A stretch of DNA of 64,000 bases from Kribbella flavida DSM 17836 (GTDB lineage Bacteria > Actinomycetota > Actinomycetes > Propionibacteriales > Kribbellaceae): positions 2,232,001 to 2,296,000 of the forward strand of contig NC_013729.1 in assembly GCF_000024345.1 (NCBI RefSeq), written 5' to 3'. Positions 1 to 7,705 of this stretch are shown here, one piece after another. The translations under genes were made by a program, and so were the position numbers. The first letter of the stretch is position 1; each line of letters starts with the position of its first letter. The notes under the pieces were generated by a model. The model was given only the letters and a program-made list of their open reading frames with translations. It searched no databases and was not told the origin of the DNA.

Positions 1-287
1 GCGAGCACCAGCATCACCGGGACCTGGACGACCAGGAACAGCGCGACCCGGCCGAACGCCTCCCAGAACTTGGCGTCGGCCAGCACGTCGGCGTAGTTGG
101 CCAGGCCGACGAACGTGGTGCCGCCGAAGAACGCCTGCTCGCGGTACAGGCTGAGGTAGAGCGCGTACCCGATCGGCGCCAGGAAGGTCAGCGCGAACAC
201 CGCCAGGAACGGGCCGACGAAGATCCAGCCCTTGGTGTCGCGGTGCAGCCAGGCGCGCCGGGGACGCGGTACAGCGGAGTCGGCCAT
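1..287 (-). CDS. Sugar ABC transporter permease, N-terminal part (runs off the window)
   Basis: The leftward frame begins MADSAVPRPRRAWLHRD and continues into GWIFVGPFLAVFALTFLAPI, a first transmembrane helix followed by the LYLSLY and FVGLANYADVL segments usual in MalF/UgpA-type permeases of carbohydrate ABC importers. A second helix (RVALFLVVQVPVMLVLA) reaches the window edge, so the EAA loop is not visible. An AGGAGG-like site lies about 14 nt before the chosen ATG, somewhat far, and an upstream start is possible. It diverges from a LacI regulator with two operator-like palindromes in between, so the transporter is probably controlled by that regulator. The substrate cannot be read. Confidence 0.85.
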   Translation of the reverse strand, partial: MADSAVPRPRRAWLHRDTKGWIFVGPFLAVFALTFLAPIGYALYLSLYREQAFFGGTTFVGLANYADVLADAKFWEAFGRVALFLVVQVPVMLVL

Positions 288-333
288 CGCGTCGCCGCCC
301 TCCTTCTGCTCGATCGACGCGCGGAACACGTCG

Positions 334-349
334 ATGTTGACGTCAACAT
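334..349. promoter_or_regulatory. LacI-type operator 1 (perfect palindrome)
   Basis: ATGTTGACGTCAACAT is a perfect 16-bp palindrome with the TTGACGTCAA core typical of actinobacterial LacI-family operators. It lies between the divergent ABC permease and LacI genes. Confidence 0.75.
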
Positions 350-368
350 GAATCGCCGCGACGGTAGC

Positions 369-384
369 GTGTTTACGTCAACAT
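369..384. promoter_or_regulatory. LacI-type operator 2 (imperfect palindrome)
   Basis: GTGTTTACGTCAACAT matches operator 1 at 14 of 16 positions and is offset by 35 bp from it, a little over three helical turns. Two sites on one face of the DNA would allow cooperative binding and autoregulation of the LacI gene. Confidence 0.65.
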
Positions 385-419
385 GTCTATGGTTCAGTTC
401 TGACCCGAGAAGAGGTTCG

Positions 420-1451
420 ATGGCAGCGGAGGGCACTCCGGTACGGCGTCGCCGTGGCGCGTCGATGGCCGACGTCGCGCGGGTGGCTGGCGTGTCCGGC
501 CAGACCGTGTCCCGGGTCGCGAACGGCCGGCACAACGTCGACGCGGCCACCCGCGACCGGGTGCTCGCCGCGATGCGCGAGGTCGGCTACCGGCCGAACG
601 GCGCGGCCCGGGCGTTGCGCAACGGGCAGTTCCGCAGCATCGGCGTGATCGTCTTCGAGCTGTCCAGCTTCGGCAACACCCGCACCCTGGACGCGATCGC
701 GACCGCCGCCACCACCAGCGGGTACTCCGTGAACCTGCTGCCGGTGCTCGACGCGACCCAGGGAGCGGTGTCGACGGCGTTCACCCGGCTCGGGGAGCAG
801 GCCGTCGACGGCGTCATCATCCTGATCGAGGCGCACCAGCTCGACGAGGCCGAGGTGATGCTGCCGGAAGGGCTACCGGTGGTCGTCGTCGACTCCAGCG
901 CGCACTACGACTACCCGATCGTCGACACCGACCAGGCGCAAGGTGCCCGCCTGGCGACCGAGCACCTGCTCGACCTCGGCCACCGGACCGTCTGGCACCT
1001 GGGCGGGCCGCCGTCCTCCTTCGCCGCCGACCGCCGCCTGCGCTCCTGGCAGCAGACCCTGACCGACCGCGGCTGCCCCGTGCCGCCGGTCCTGGTGGGC
1101 GACTGGTCTCCCCGCTCCGGCTACGAAACCGGCCTGACGCTGGCCGGCGACCCGGACGTCACCGCGATCTTCGTCGCCAACGACCAGATGGCCCTCGGCC
1201 TGCTCCGCGCCCTGCACGAGAAGGGCCGGTCGATCCCCGGCGACATCAGCGTCGTCGGCTTCGACGACACCGCCGAGTCCGCCCACTTCTGGCCACCCCT
1301 GACCACCATCCGCCAGTCCTTCGCCGAGGTCGGCCGCCGCAGCGTCGACGCCCTCATCCACGAGATCCACGCCGGCGAACACCACCACCAGCCCGTCGCC
1401 GTCCCCACCGAACTGATCATCCGCAACAGCACCGCCCCACCGCGTCGGTGA
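420..1451 (+). CDS. LacI-family transcriptional regulator
   Basis: A 343-residue one-component repressor, the normal LacI/GalR length. The helix-turn-helix plus hinge is at residues about 15-65 (MADVARVAGVSGQTVSRVAN, then GYRPNGAARALR). The periplasmic-binding-protein-like domain follows, with the usual VVVDS, ATEHLLDLGH, AIFVANDQMALGLLRAL and VVGFDDTAESAHFWPPLTTI stretches. The frame is open upstream to 243, but the ATG at 420 follows an AGAAGAGG ribosome site and begins just before the HTH. It is divergent from the sugar permease at the window start and most likely represses it; sugar effector unknown. Confidence 0.92.
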   Translation: MAAEGTPVRRRRGASMADVARVAGVSGQTVSRVANGRHNVDAATRDRVLAAMREVGYRPNGAARALRNGQFRSIGVIVFELSSFGNTRTLDAIATAATTSGYSVNLLPVLDATQGAVSTAFTRLGEQAVDGVIILIEAHQLDEAEVMLPEGLPVVVVDSSAHYDYPIVDTDQAQGARLATEHLLDLGHRTVWHLGGPPSSFAADRRLRSWQQTLTDRGCPVPPVLVGDWSPRSGYETGLTLAGDPDVTAIFVANDQMALGLLRALHEKGRSIPGDISVVGFDDTAESAHFWPPLTTIRQSFAEVGRRSVDALIHEIHAGEHHHQPVAVPTELIIRNSTAPPRR

Positions 1452-1606
1452 ACCCGGGTCCGGGCTTCTGCTGCCTCGATCGGTTCCGAGCGGCGTGCAG
1501 GGGTGGGGTTTTCCGCAGGGCGATGGTCGGGAGGCCCGCAGTCCGGTGGCGGTGCGGCGACGGCTAGCTTCGGGGGATTGAACGAGCTCGACGAAGCGGA
1601 GGAGCT

Positions 1607-2035
1607 GTGGAGGGTTGGGATCCCGAGGCGCCGGGGGTGCTGCGGTTGCCGTCTGGGCGGTTGGTGCGGGGGAGGGGGCTGCGGCACGGGCTGCCGGCTG
1701 GGCAGGAGCCGACCTTCGGGGTCTACCTGCTGGGGAAGACGCCGCCGTCGGTCAGCTGGGAGTCGCGGTGGGTTCGGTGGCCGGACTTCAGGCTTCCCGC
1801 CGATCACGCAGAGGCGCGCAAGGTTTTGGTTGAGGCGCTGGAGCGGTCGGCCGACGACCGGGTCGAGGTCGCCTGTGGGGGTGGCAAAGGGCGGACCGGT
1901 ACGGCGCTCGCCTGCCTGGCCGTGCTGGACGGCGTACCGGCGAGTGAGGCGGTCGCGTTCGTTCGTGCCAACTACGACCGGCATGCGGTGGAGACCCCGT
2001 GGCAGAAGCGCTTCGTGCGCAACTACGCGAGGTAG
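1607..2035 (+). CDS. Small protein-tyrosine/dual-specificity phosphatase-like protein
   Basis: A 142-residue cytoplasmic protein. Residues about 86-96 hold VACGGGKGRTG, a CX5R phosphatase P-loop with the Cys nucleophile and Arg followed by TG. The candidate general acid is in the WVRWPDF loop at about residue 56. The C-terminus (AFVRANYDRHAVETPWQKRFV) matches bacterial protein-phosphatase family proteins. GTG start with a GGAGGAG site just upstream. Convergent with the reductase gene that follows and separated from it by a strong hairpin. Substrate unknown. Confidence 0.75.
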   Translation: MEGWDPEAPGVLRLPSGRLVRGRGLRHGLPAGQEPTFGVYLLGKTPPSVSWESRWVRWPDFRLPADHAEARKVLVEALERSADDRVEVACGGGKGRTGTALACLAVLDGVPASEAVAFVRANYDRHAVETPWQKRFVRNYAR

Positions 2036-2067
2036 GTGGGCCGGCCGGGAAGGACCGGCCCACCTAC
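2032..2067. terminator. Bidirectional terminator hairpin
   Basis: A 13-bp perfect stem (GTAGGTGGGCCGG, 2032-2044, pairing with 2055-2067) with a 10-nt loop sits between convergent genes. There is no long U-tract, as usual in actinobacteria. Confidence 0.75.
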
Positions 2068-2072
2068 CGGCG

Positions 2073-2951
2073 TCAGTTGCGGCCGGAGAGGTCCTCGACG
2101 ACCTTGAGCAGGGCCGAGTGGTCCAGGGAACCATGGCCCTGGGCGCGGGCGGAAGCCACCAGCTGGGCGACGAGTCCCGTGACCGGCAGGGAGACACCGG
2201 CGGCACGGGCGGCGGCGAGCGCGATGCCCATGTCCTTGTGGTGCAGGTCGATCCGGAACCCGGGGGCGAACTCCCGGCCCAGCATCGACGCCGCCTTCAG
2301 GTCGAGGATGCGGTTGCCGGCCAGCCCGCCGGCGAGAACCTCCAGGCCGCGTTCACCGTCGACGCCGGAGGCCTCGAGCAGCACGATCGCCTCGCTGACC
2401 AGCGAGATGATGCCGGCCACCATCAGCTGGTTCGCGGCCTTGACGGTCTGACCCGCCCCGTGACCCCCGACGTGCACGATGGTCCGGCCGAGATCCTCGA
2501 AGATCGGCTTCGCCGCCTCGAACACCTCCGCGTCACCGCCGACCATGATCGACAGCGAGGCCTTGATCGCGCCCTGCTCGCCGCCGCTCACCGGCGCGTC
2601 CAGCACCCGTACGCCGCGCTCGGCGCCGGCCCGCGCGACCTCCGCCGAGGTCTCCGGCGCGATCGACGACATGTCGATCAGCAGCACCCCGGCCGTGGCC
2701 GACTCCAGGACGCCACCGGACCCGAGGATCACCTCGGCGACCTGCGGCGAGTCGGGCAGCATGGTGATCACCACCTCCGCGCCGGCCACCGCCTCGGCGA
2801 TCGTCGGCGCGGGTTTGCCGCCGGCCTGCAGCAGCTTGTCCACCGAGGCGGCGACCACGTCGTACCCGGTGACCTGGTGCCCGGCCCGGACCAGGTTGGC
2901 CGCCATGTGCGACCCCATGATGCCGAGCCCGATGAATCCGATCTTTGCCAT
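2073..2951 (-). CDS. garR: 2-hydroxy-3-oxopropionate (tartronate semialdehyde) reductase family
   Basis: A 292-residue beta-hydroxyacid dehydrogenase. The Rossmann motif is GLGIMG (residues 8-13), the substrate loop DAPVSGG is at 118-124, and the catalytic lysine (about K171) and N174 lie in KAANQLMVAG. The length and the motifs fit GarR/GlxR, which reduce tartronate semialdehyde to D-glycerate with NAD(P)H. It is the last gene of a leftward run with a sucCD-like pair and is next to an oxalate locus, which suggests a role in carrying C2 carbon (glyoxylate) into glycerate. A different 3-hydroxyacid substrate (for example 3-hydroxyisobutyrate) cannot be excluded from sequence alone. Confidence 0.82.
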   Translation of the reverse strand: MAKIGFIGLGIMGSHMAANLVRAGHQVTGYDVVAASVDKLLQAGGKPAPTIAEAVAGAEVVITMLPDSPQVAEVILGSGGVLESATAGVLLIDMSSIAPETSAEVARAGAERGVRVLDAPVSGGEQGAIKASLSIMVGGDAEVFEAAKPIFEDLGRTIVHVGGHGAGQTVKAANQLMVAGIISLVSEAIVLLEASGVDGERGLEVLAGGLAGNRILDLKAASMLGREFAPGFRIDLHHKDMGIALAAARAAGVSLPVTGLVAQLVASARAQGHGSLDHSALLKVVEDLSGRN

Positions 2952-2963
2952 GCCACACGCCTC

Positions 2964-3857
2964 TCAGACGGGGTCGAGGATCTGCGCCAGGGCGGCGCGC
3001 ATCAGCTGGGCGGTCTCCGACGGCGTCTTGCCGACCTTCACCCCGACGGCTTCCAGCGCCTCCTGCTTGGCGGCGGCGGTGCCGGACGAGCCGGACACGA
3101 TCGCGCCCGCGTGGCCCATCGTCTTGCCCTCCGGCGCGGTGAAGCCGGCCACGTAGCCGACCACCGGCTTGGTCACGTACTCCGCGATGAACGCCGCCGC
3201 CCGCTCCTCGGCGTCACCGCCGATCTCACCGATCATCACGATCGCGTCGGTCTCGGGGTCGTCCTGGAACGCCCGCAGCGCGTCGATGTGGGTGGTGCCG
3301 ATGATCGGGTCACCGCCGATGCCGATCGCGGTCGTGAAGCCGTACTCGCGCAGCTCGTACATCATCTGGTACGTCAGCGTGCCGGACTTCGAGACCAGGC
3401 CGATCCGGCCCGGACCGGCGATGTCGGCCGGAATGATGCCGGCGTTGGCCCGCCCGGGGCTGATCAGGCCGGGGGAGTTGGGCCCGATGATCCGGGTCCC
3501 CGCCGCCTGCGCGTGCGCGAAGAACGCGGCGGTGTCGTGCACCGGCACACCCTCGGTGATCACCACCACCAGCGACAGGCCCGCGTCGACGGCCTCGATC
3601 ACCGCGCCCTTGACGAAGCGCGGCGGCACGAACACCACCGACACGTCGGCGCCGGTCGACCGCACCGCGTCGGCGCAGGAGCCGTAGACCGGGATCGACC
3701 GCTTGGCGAAGTCGACCGACTGGCCGCCCTTGCCCGGCGTCACGCCGCCGACGATGTTGGTGCCGGCGGCAAGCATCCGGGAGGTGTGCTTCTGCCCTTC
3801 GGCGCCGGTCATGCCCTGCACGATGACCTTGCTCTGCTCGGTCAGGAAGATCGCCAT
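2964..3857 (-). CDS. sucD: Succinyl-CoA synthetase-like alpha subunit (ADP-forming acyl-CoA ligase)
   Basis: A 297-residue alpha subunit with an N-terminal CoA-binding Rossmann domain ([15 protein letters not shown], residues 15-29) and a ligase domain. H249 in GHAGAIVSG is the phosphohistidine. The start is taken at the [18 protein letters not shown] methionine, because frames further upstream run into the partner gene. It lies 14 bp downstream of the beta subunit and 12 bp upstream of garR, so the three form one operon. Position beside oxc/frc and apart from TCA genes suggests a dedicated acid:CoA ligase (malate thiokinase-like, or acting on another C2-C4 dicarboxylate) rather than the housekeeping enzyme; that part is inference. 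Confidence 0.85.
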   Translation of the reverse strand: MAIFLTEQSKVIVQGMTGAEGQKHTSRMLAAGTNIVGGVTPGKGGQSVDFAKRSIPVYGSCADAVRSTGADVSVVFVPPRFVKGAVIEAVDAGLSLVVVITEGVPVHDTAAFFAHAQAAGTRIIGPNSPGLISPGRANAGIIPADIAGPGRIGLVSKSGTLTYQMMYELREYGFTTAIGIGGDPIIGTTHIDALRAFQDDPETDAIVMIGEIGGDAEERAAAFIAEYVTKPVVGYVAGFTAPEGKTMGHAGAIVSGSSGTAAAKQEALEAVGVKVGKTPSETAQLMRAALAQILDPV

Positions 3858-3871
3858 AGCTCGATGTCCTT

Positions 3872-5026
3872 TCAGGCCTGCGCGGCCAGCTCGGCGGCGC
3901 GGTCGGCGGCGCCGTCCATGGTGTCCACCACGGTGACCAGCGGGTGGTTGGCGCGGCTGAGAATCTTGCGGCCCTCGTCCACGTTGTTGCCGTCCAGCCG
4001 GACCACCAGCGGCTTGTTCGCCTGCTTGCCCAGCTGCTCCAGCGCCTGCACGATGCCGTTGGAGACCGCGTCGCACGCGGTGATGCCACCGAAGACGTTC
4101 ACGAACACGCTCTTCACCTGCGTGTCGCCGAGAATGATGCCGAGTCCGTTGGCCATCACCTCCGCCGAGGCGCCGCCGCCGATGTCGAGGAAGTTGGCCG
4201 GCTTCACCCCGCCGTGCGCCTCACCGGCGTACGCGACGACGTCGAGCGTCGACATCACCAGCCCGGCCCCGTTGCCGATGATGCCGACCGAGCCGTCGAG
4301 CTTGACGTAGTTGAGGCCCTTGGCCTGCGCCGCGGCCTCCAGCGGATCGGCCGCGGCCTTGTCCTCGAACGCCGCGTGGTCGGGATGCCGGTACGCCGCG
4401 TTCTCGTCCAGCGTGACCTTGCCGTCGAGCGCTTCCAGGCTGCCGTCGGCCAGCTTGACCAACGGGTTCACCTCGACCAGCGAGGCGTCCTCGGCGACGA
4501 ACACCGCCCACAGCCTGCGCACCACGTCCACGGCCCCGGCGGGAAGGCCGGCCGCGGCGACGATCTCGGCGGCCTTCGCGTCGTCGACGCCGACCGCCGG
4601 GTCGATCGACACTTTGGCGATCGCGTCCGGGTTGCTGTGCGCGACCTCCTCGATCTCCACGCCGCCCTCGGTGCTGGCGATGCACAGGTAGTCGCGGTTG
4701 GCGCGGTCCACCAGGAAGGAGAGGTAGTACTCCTCGGCGATCGCCGCCGCCGGGGCGAGCAGCACCCGGCGGACGGTGTGCCCCTTGATGTCCATCCCGA
4801 GGATGTCGCGGGCGCGCTCGGTCGCCTCGGCCGGGTCGGCGGCCAGCTTGACGCCGCCGGCCTTGCCGCGGCCACCGGTCTTCACCTGGGCCTTGACCAC
4901 CACCCGCCCGCCGAGCGCCTCGGCGGCCGCCGCCGCGTCGGCCGCGTTCTCGATCACCCGGCCGAGGGTGACCGGCACGCCGTGCCGGGCGAAGAGTTCT
5001 TTGGCTTGGTACTCCAACAGGTCCAC
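3872..5026 (-). CDS. sucC: Succinyl-CoA synthetase-like beta subunit (ATP-grasp)
   Basis: A 384-residue beta subunit. It has the ATP-grasp N-terminus ([20 protein letters not shown]), a nucleotide-binding [19 protein letters not shown] stretch at about 43-61, metal/nucleotide residues in SLVEVNPLV, and the C-terminal GIITCD-like interface ([16 protein letters not shown]). The length is normal. It is the first gene of the leftward sucC-sucD-garR operon, whose promoter region holds the regulator words also found before oxc. With the alpha subunit it would make an acyl-CoA from a dicarboxylic acid, CoA and ATP; the exact acid is open. Confidence 0.87.
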   Translation of the reverse strand: MDLLEYQAKELFARHGVPVTLGRVIENAADAAAAAEALGGRVVVKAQVKTGGRGKAGGVKLAADPAEATERARDILGMDIKGHTVRRVLLAPAAAIAEEYYLSFLVDRANRDYLCIASTEGGVEIEEVAHSNPDAIAKVSIDPAVGVDDAKAAEIVAAAGLPAGAVDVVRRLWAVFVAEDASLVEVNPLVKLADGSLEALDGKVTLDENAAYRHPDHAAFEDKAAADPLEAAAQAKGLNYVKLDGSVGIIGNGAGLVMSTLDVVAYAGEAHGGVKPANFLDIGGGASAEVMANGLGIILGDTQVKSVFVNVFGGITACDAVSNGIVQALEQLGKQANKPLVVRLDGNNVDEGRKILSRANHPLVTVVDTMDGAADRAAELAAQA

Positions 5027-5175
5027 AGGGCAGTCCTCTCCTCACAGCAACGAGCCGGTCGTGATGGCGACTGTATGCTGTATGCATTTTGGATCACAAG
5101 GTCCTGGGCTCTGGACAACCGGCGGCGGAGGGGAGTACCACAGTTCCATACGGTATGCAGTAGTCAGGAGGCGAC
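5027..5175. promoter_or_regulatory. Divergent promoter region of sucC-sucD-garR and the oxalate carrier
   Basis: Two GTATGC words sit in a tandem TGTATGC repeat at 5072-5085, and CCATACGGTATGCA lies at 5146-5159. The same 14-mer occurs before the ThDP decarboxylase gene (7578-7591). A TGGACA -35-like element at 5112-5117 (within CTGGACAACCGG) has a close counterpart before the decarboxylase gene at about 7537. An AGGAGG site (5165-5170) serves the rightward ATG at 5176. I read this as a control region for a locus-specific regulator, most likely the LysR or GntR protein of the locus. Confidence 0.65.
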
Positions 5176-6567
5176 ATGAATGACGCGACCACCAGCACGC
5201 CTCCCCGGGACGTGCGCGACGTGTACGGCCGCCGGTACCGGATCGGCGAGCACGCTCACGAGCTGACCGGCCACTCCCGCCGATGGCAGTTGTGGGCCGC
5301 ATGGGCCTGCATGGTCGCCATCAGCCCGCTGCAGTACTCCTTCGGCTCGGCCGCGCTCGGGCTGCAGTCCAGCCGAGCGTGGGGCGCCGCCGAGACGATG
5401 TGGCTGCTGGCGCTCTTCGTCGCCTGCCAGGCGCTGGTTGCGATCCCCGCGGCCTGGGCGCACCGGACCCGCCGGGTGTCCCCGACCCAGCTCGTCGTCG
5501 GTGGCGGCATCCTCGCCGCAGTCGGCCTGGTGACGCTCGCGCACGCCGACAGCTACCTGGGCGTCGTGCTCGGGTACGCCGTGGTCGGTGGTGCCGGCGC
5601 GGGCGTCGTCTACTCCGCCTGCATCACCACGGCCGCCCGCTGGTTCCCCGAGCGACGAACCTCCACGATCGGGTTCGTCACCGGAGGTTTCGCGGTCGGC
5701 GCGGTGCCGAGCATCGCGCTGCTGGCGATCTTCGACTCCGCCGGCGGCCTGCGTGTCGTGTTCGACCTGGCCGCGCTGCTGGCGCTGCTCGTCGTCATCG
5801 TCGCGGGCGGCCTGCTGAAGGACCCGCCGCGGCACTGGTGGCCCGCCGACATCGACGCGCAGGCCTGGGCGGTGGACCGCAAGCTGAACCGGAGCATCCC
5901 GCACAACCTGCCCGCGGTCCGCTACTACCGCCCGGCCGAGGCGATGCGCACCGGCGCGCTGCCGCTGATGTGGCTGACGCTCGCCCTGAGTACGGCGCTG
6001 TCGCTGTTCGGCATCGCCTTCGTGGTCAGCTACGCGGTCCAGGCGCAGCTCGGCGCCGCGGTCGCCGGGCTCGCTGCCGGAATGCTTGCCGCCGTCAACG
6101 GTCTTGGCCGGTCGTTCGCCGGCACGCTGTCGGACCGGTTCGGCCGGCGCCGGGTGCTCGCGGCCGTGCTGGCGGTGGAGGGCTGCACCCACATCGGCCT
6201 GGTGCTGGCCGGCGAGGCCGGAGCGGGCCCGGCGTTCGTGCTGTGCGCGATGTTCGCCGGCCTGGGCGGCGGCGCCTTCTACGCGATCATGGCCAACCTG
6301 GTGCTGGAGTTCTTCGGCGAGAACAGCCTGCTCCAGAACCAGGCGATCCTGTACAGCGCCAAGGCGGTCGGCGGCCTGCTCGGCATCGGTGTCGCCGCGA
6401 GCCTGGTCGCGGAGGTCGGGTATCGCCCGCTCTTCCTCGCCGCCGGCCTGCTCGGACTGGTCACCGCCCTGACCGTGCGCTTCCTCAAGCAGCCCGGCCG
6501 GCCCGCCCTGCCGGTCCGCCCACAACTCGGTACGCCGGTCGCCGGTGCGGTACGGCCGGGCGAATGA
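5176..6567 (+). CDS. MFS transporter, OxlT-like oxalate/formate antiporter family
   Basis: A 463-residue major-facilitator carrier with about 12 membrane helices. The N-terminal half has SPLQYSFGSAALGLQ and PAAWAHRTRRVSPTQLVVGG. The linker carries RHWWPADID, and the second half has GTLSDRFGRRRVLA. These features resemble the actinobacterial OxlT group, in which RxxW and the SDRFGRR loop are characteristic. It is expected to exchange oxalate for formate, or import oxalate, across the cytoplasmic membrane. It is preceded by the shared 14-base site and followed by a gene whose ATG overlaps its stop codon (ATGA). Confidence 0.8.
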   Translation: MNDATTSTPPRDVRDVYGRRYRIGEHAHELTGHSRRWQLWAAWACMVAISPLQYSFGSAALGLQSSRAWGAAETMWLLALFVACQALVAIPAAWAHRTRRVSPTQLVVGGGILAAVGLVTLAHADSYLGVVLGYAVVGGAGAGVVYSACITTAARWFPERRTSTIGFVTGGFAVGAVPSIALLAIFDSAGGLRVVFDLAALLALLVVIVAGGLLKDPPRHWWPADIDAQAWAVDRKLNRSIPHNLPAVRYYRPAEAMRTGALPLMWLTLALSTALSLFGIAFVVSYAVQAQLGAAVAGLAAGMLAAVNGLGRSFAGTLSDRFGRRRVLAAVLAVEGCTHIGLVLAGEAGAGPAFVLCAMFAGLGGGAFYAIMANLVLEFFGENSLLQNQAILYSAKAVGGLLGIGVAASLVAEVGYRPLFLAAGLLGLVTALTVRFLKQPGRPALPVRPQLGTPVAGAVRPGE

Positions 6568-7149
6568 GCCGCACGGAAGCCGGGCTGGGCGCCGTACCGG
6601 ATGCCCAGCCCGGCCCCAGTGAGTTCGTGTGGGTGAAGCGCCCCGATCCCTGCGTGCTGGAGGTCGTCTCGAAGCTGGCCCGGGAACCGTGGACGGATCG
6701 CCCGTCCTGCGTGCACCCGGTGCTCGGCTCGATCGCCCGCGCGGTCCACGACCACAGCAGTACGCCAGGCCGCCGGGCGCTGTTGCCGTTGGCGCCCCAG
6801 TTCCTCGCTACCGCCCGACCCGGCTTCGAGCTCTCGGCGCGACTGGTCTCCCTGTGCGTCTCGACCGCGCTGACAGCGCCGGGGGAGATGACCAGGGACG
6901 AGCGGAACCGGCTGACGCGTAGCCATCGGACCGCACTCCATCTGCTGACGGACCGTGCCGGGGAGCCGCCGGCCGGTCCGGCGCGCTGGTGGCTGCCGGT
7001 GCTCGACCGGCTGCGGCTCAGTGAGCCGTTCTACCGGACCTTCGTTGCGACCGAGCACGCCGCCGAGGCGGGTCGGGATCGCCGCGCGTGGCGGCGATCC
7101 CGACGTACGGCTCCGGCGGCTCCTACGGCAGTGCCTGGCCGTGGCCTGA
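6564..7149 (+). pseudogene. Unrecognised gene coupled to the MFS carrier, apparently frameshifted near its 3' end
   Basis: The ATG overlaps the carrier's stop codon. The frame MSRTEAGLGAVPDAQPGP... reads like coding sequence through RLSEPFYRTFVATEHAAEA (to about 7070) and then turns into low-quality sequence antisense to the next gene. A +1 change recovers GGDPDVRLRRLLRQCLAVA ending with TGA at 7147-7149, a natural-looking C-terminus. The switch coincides with a perfect 14-bp hairpin (7072-7085 / 7091-7104), so either the gene is broken or an assembly/sequencing error sits in the hairpin. No family recognised; it is cytoplasmic and has no membrane segments. The repaired product would be about 194 residues. 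Confidence 0.55.
7072..7104. repeat. Perfect 14-bp inverted repeat inside the frameshifted gene
   Basis: GTCGGGATCGCCGC at 7072-7085 pairs with 7091-7104 around a 5-nt loop (GCGTG). It falls exactly where the reading frame of the upstream gene is lost. Confidence 0.8.
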
Positions 7150-7154
7150 GGGCC

Positions 7155-7439
7155 TCACGGTGCTCGCCGGCCCGGAGCGCCGAGTCCCTCGTGGTCGACG
7201 TCGCCGGCACCCCACAGGCCGTGGTCGCGGTCGTCGTCAGGGATCACCACGAGTTCGTGCCGGTGCGGTGCCCGAACCTGCTCCTGCAGCCGGGCGAGGT
7301 CGGCGGAGCAGCGGGCCACGTCGTCCATCAGCCGCAGGACGTCGAGGTGCGGGCCGAGCTGCTGCCGCAGGCCCGCCACGGACTTCTCCAGCGCCTGCAG
7401 TGCTCGCCGGGTCCGGTCGAGTTCGTCGTGAATGCTCAT
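7155..7439 (-). CDS. Small coiled-coil hypothetical protein of the oxalate locus
   Basis: A 94-residue protein starting MSIHDELDRTRRALQALEKS. Residues 5-60 form a heptad-rich helix (LRQQLGPHLDVLRLMDDVAR, CSADLARLQEQVRAP), and the tail is acidic and disordered. An GGGGAG ribosome site precedes the ATG. It is transcribed divergently from the ThDP decarboxylase gene, and the GCATAC words at 7483-7503 lie 44 bp upstream of its start. It converges with the frameshifted gene, leaving only 5 bp. No known domain; a structural or regulatory partner of the locus is possible. Confidence 0.65.
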   Translation of the reverse strand: MSIHDELDRTRRALQALEKSVAGLRQQLGPHLDVLRLMDDVARCSADLARLQEQVRAPHRHELVVIPDDDRDHGLWGAGDVDHEGLGAPGRRAP

Positions 7440-7705
7440 CGCAGCTCCCCTGATCGTGGTGGTTGCCAGGTGTGTTACGTCAGCATACGGGATACTGCAT
7501 ACAGTCGCCGTGACAGGTTCTGGCGGGGCGCGAACCCTGGACAACGGGTTCGGCGGTGCGATATGACTACGACTACACCATACGGTATGCAATCTACCGA
7601 CCTGATGATCCGAGCAGGCAGTCCGAGCTTTGCAGCCACGTATGCAGTGTGGCCCGATTCCCAGCCGGGCAGACCGGACCTTCCACCGAGGAGATGACTG
7701 CACAG
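7440..7705. promoter_or_regulatory. Divergent regulatory region before the ThDP decarboxylase gene
   Basis: Contains GCATAC at 7483-7488 and 7497-7502, the 14-mer CCATACGGTATGCA at 7578-7591 (identical to 5146-5159) and GTATGCA at 7640-7646. A TGGACA (about 7537) spaced about 17 bp from TATGAC (about 7561) makes a plausible sigma-70 promoter for the rightward operon, placing the 14-mer just downstream of the start of transcription. The leader to the ATG at 7706 would then be about 130 nt. Confidence 0.65.

Noticed and set aside
1503..4310. Very long rightward open frame across the garR/sucD region
   Set aside because: It is antisense to clear enzyme genes and is low-complexity Gly/Arg/His-rich, a usual GC-skew shadow.
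2964..5026. Housekeeping TCA-cycle sucCD
   Set aside because: Not excluded by sequence, but operon with garR and position in the oxalate locus make a dedicated ligase more likely.
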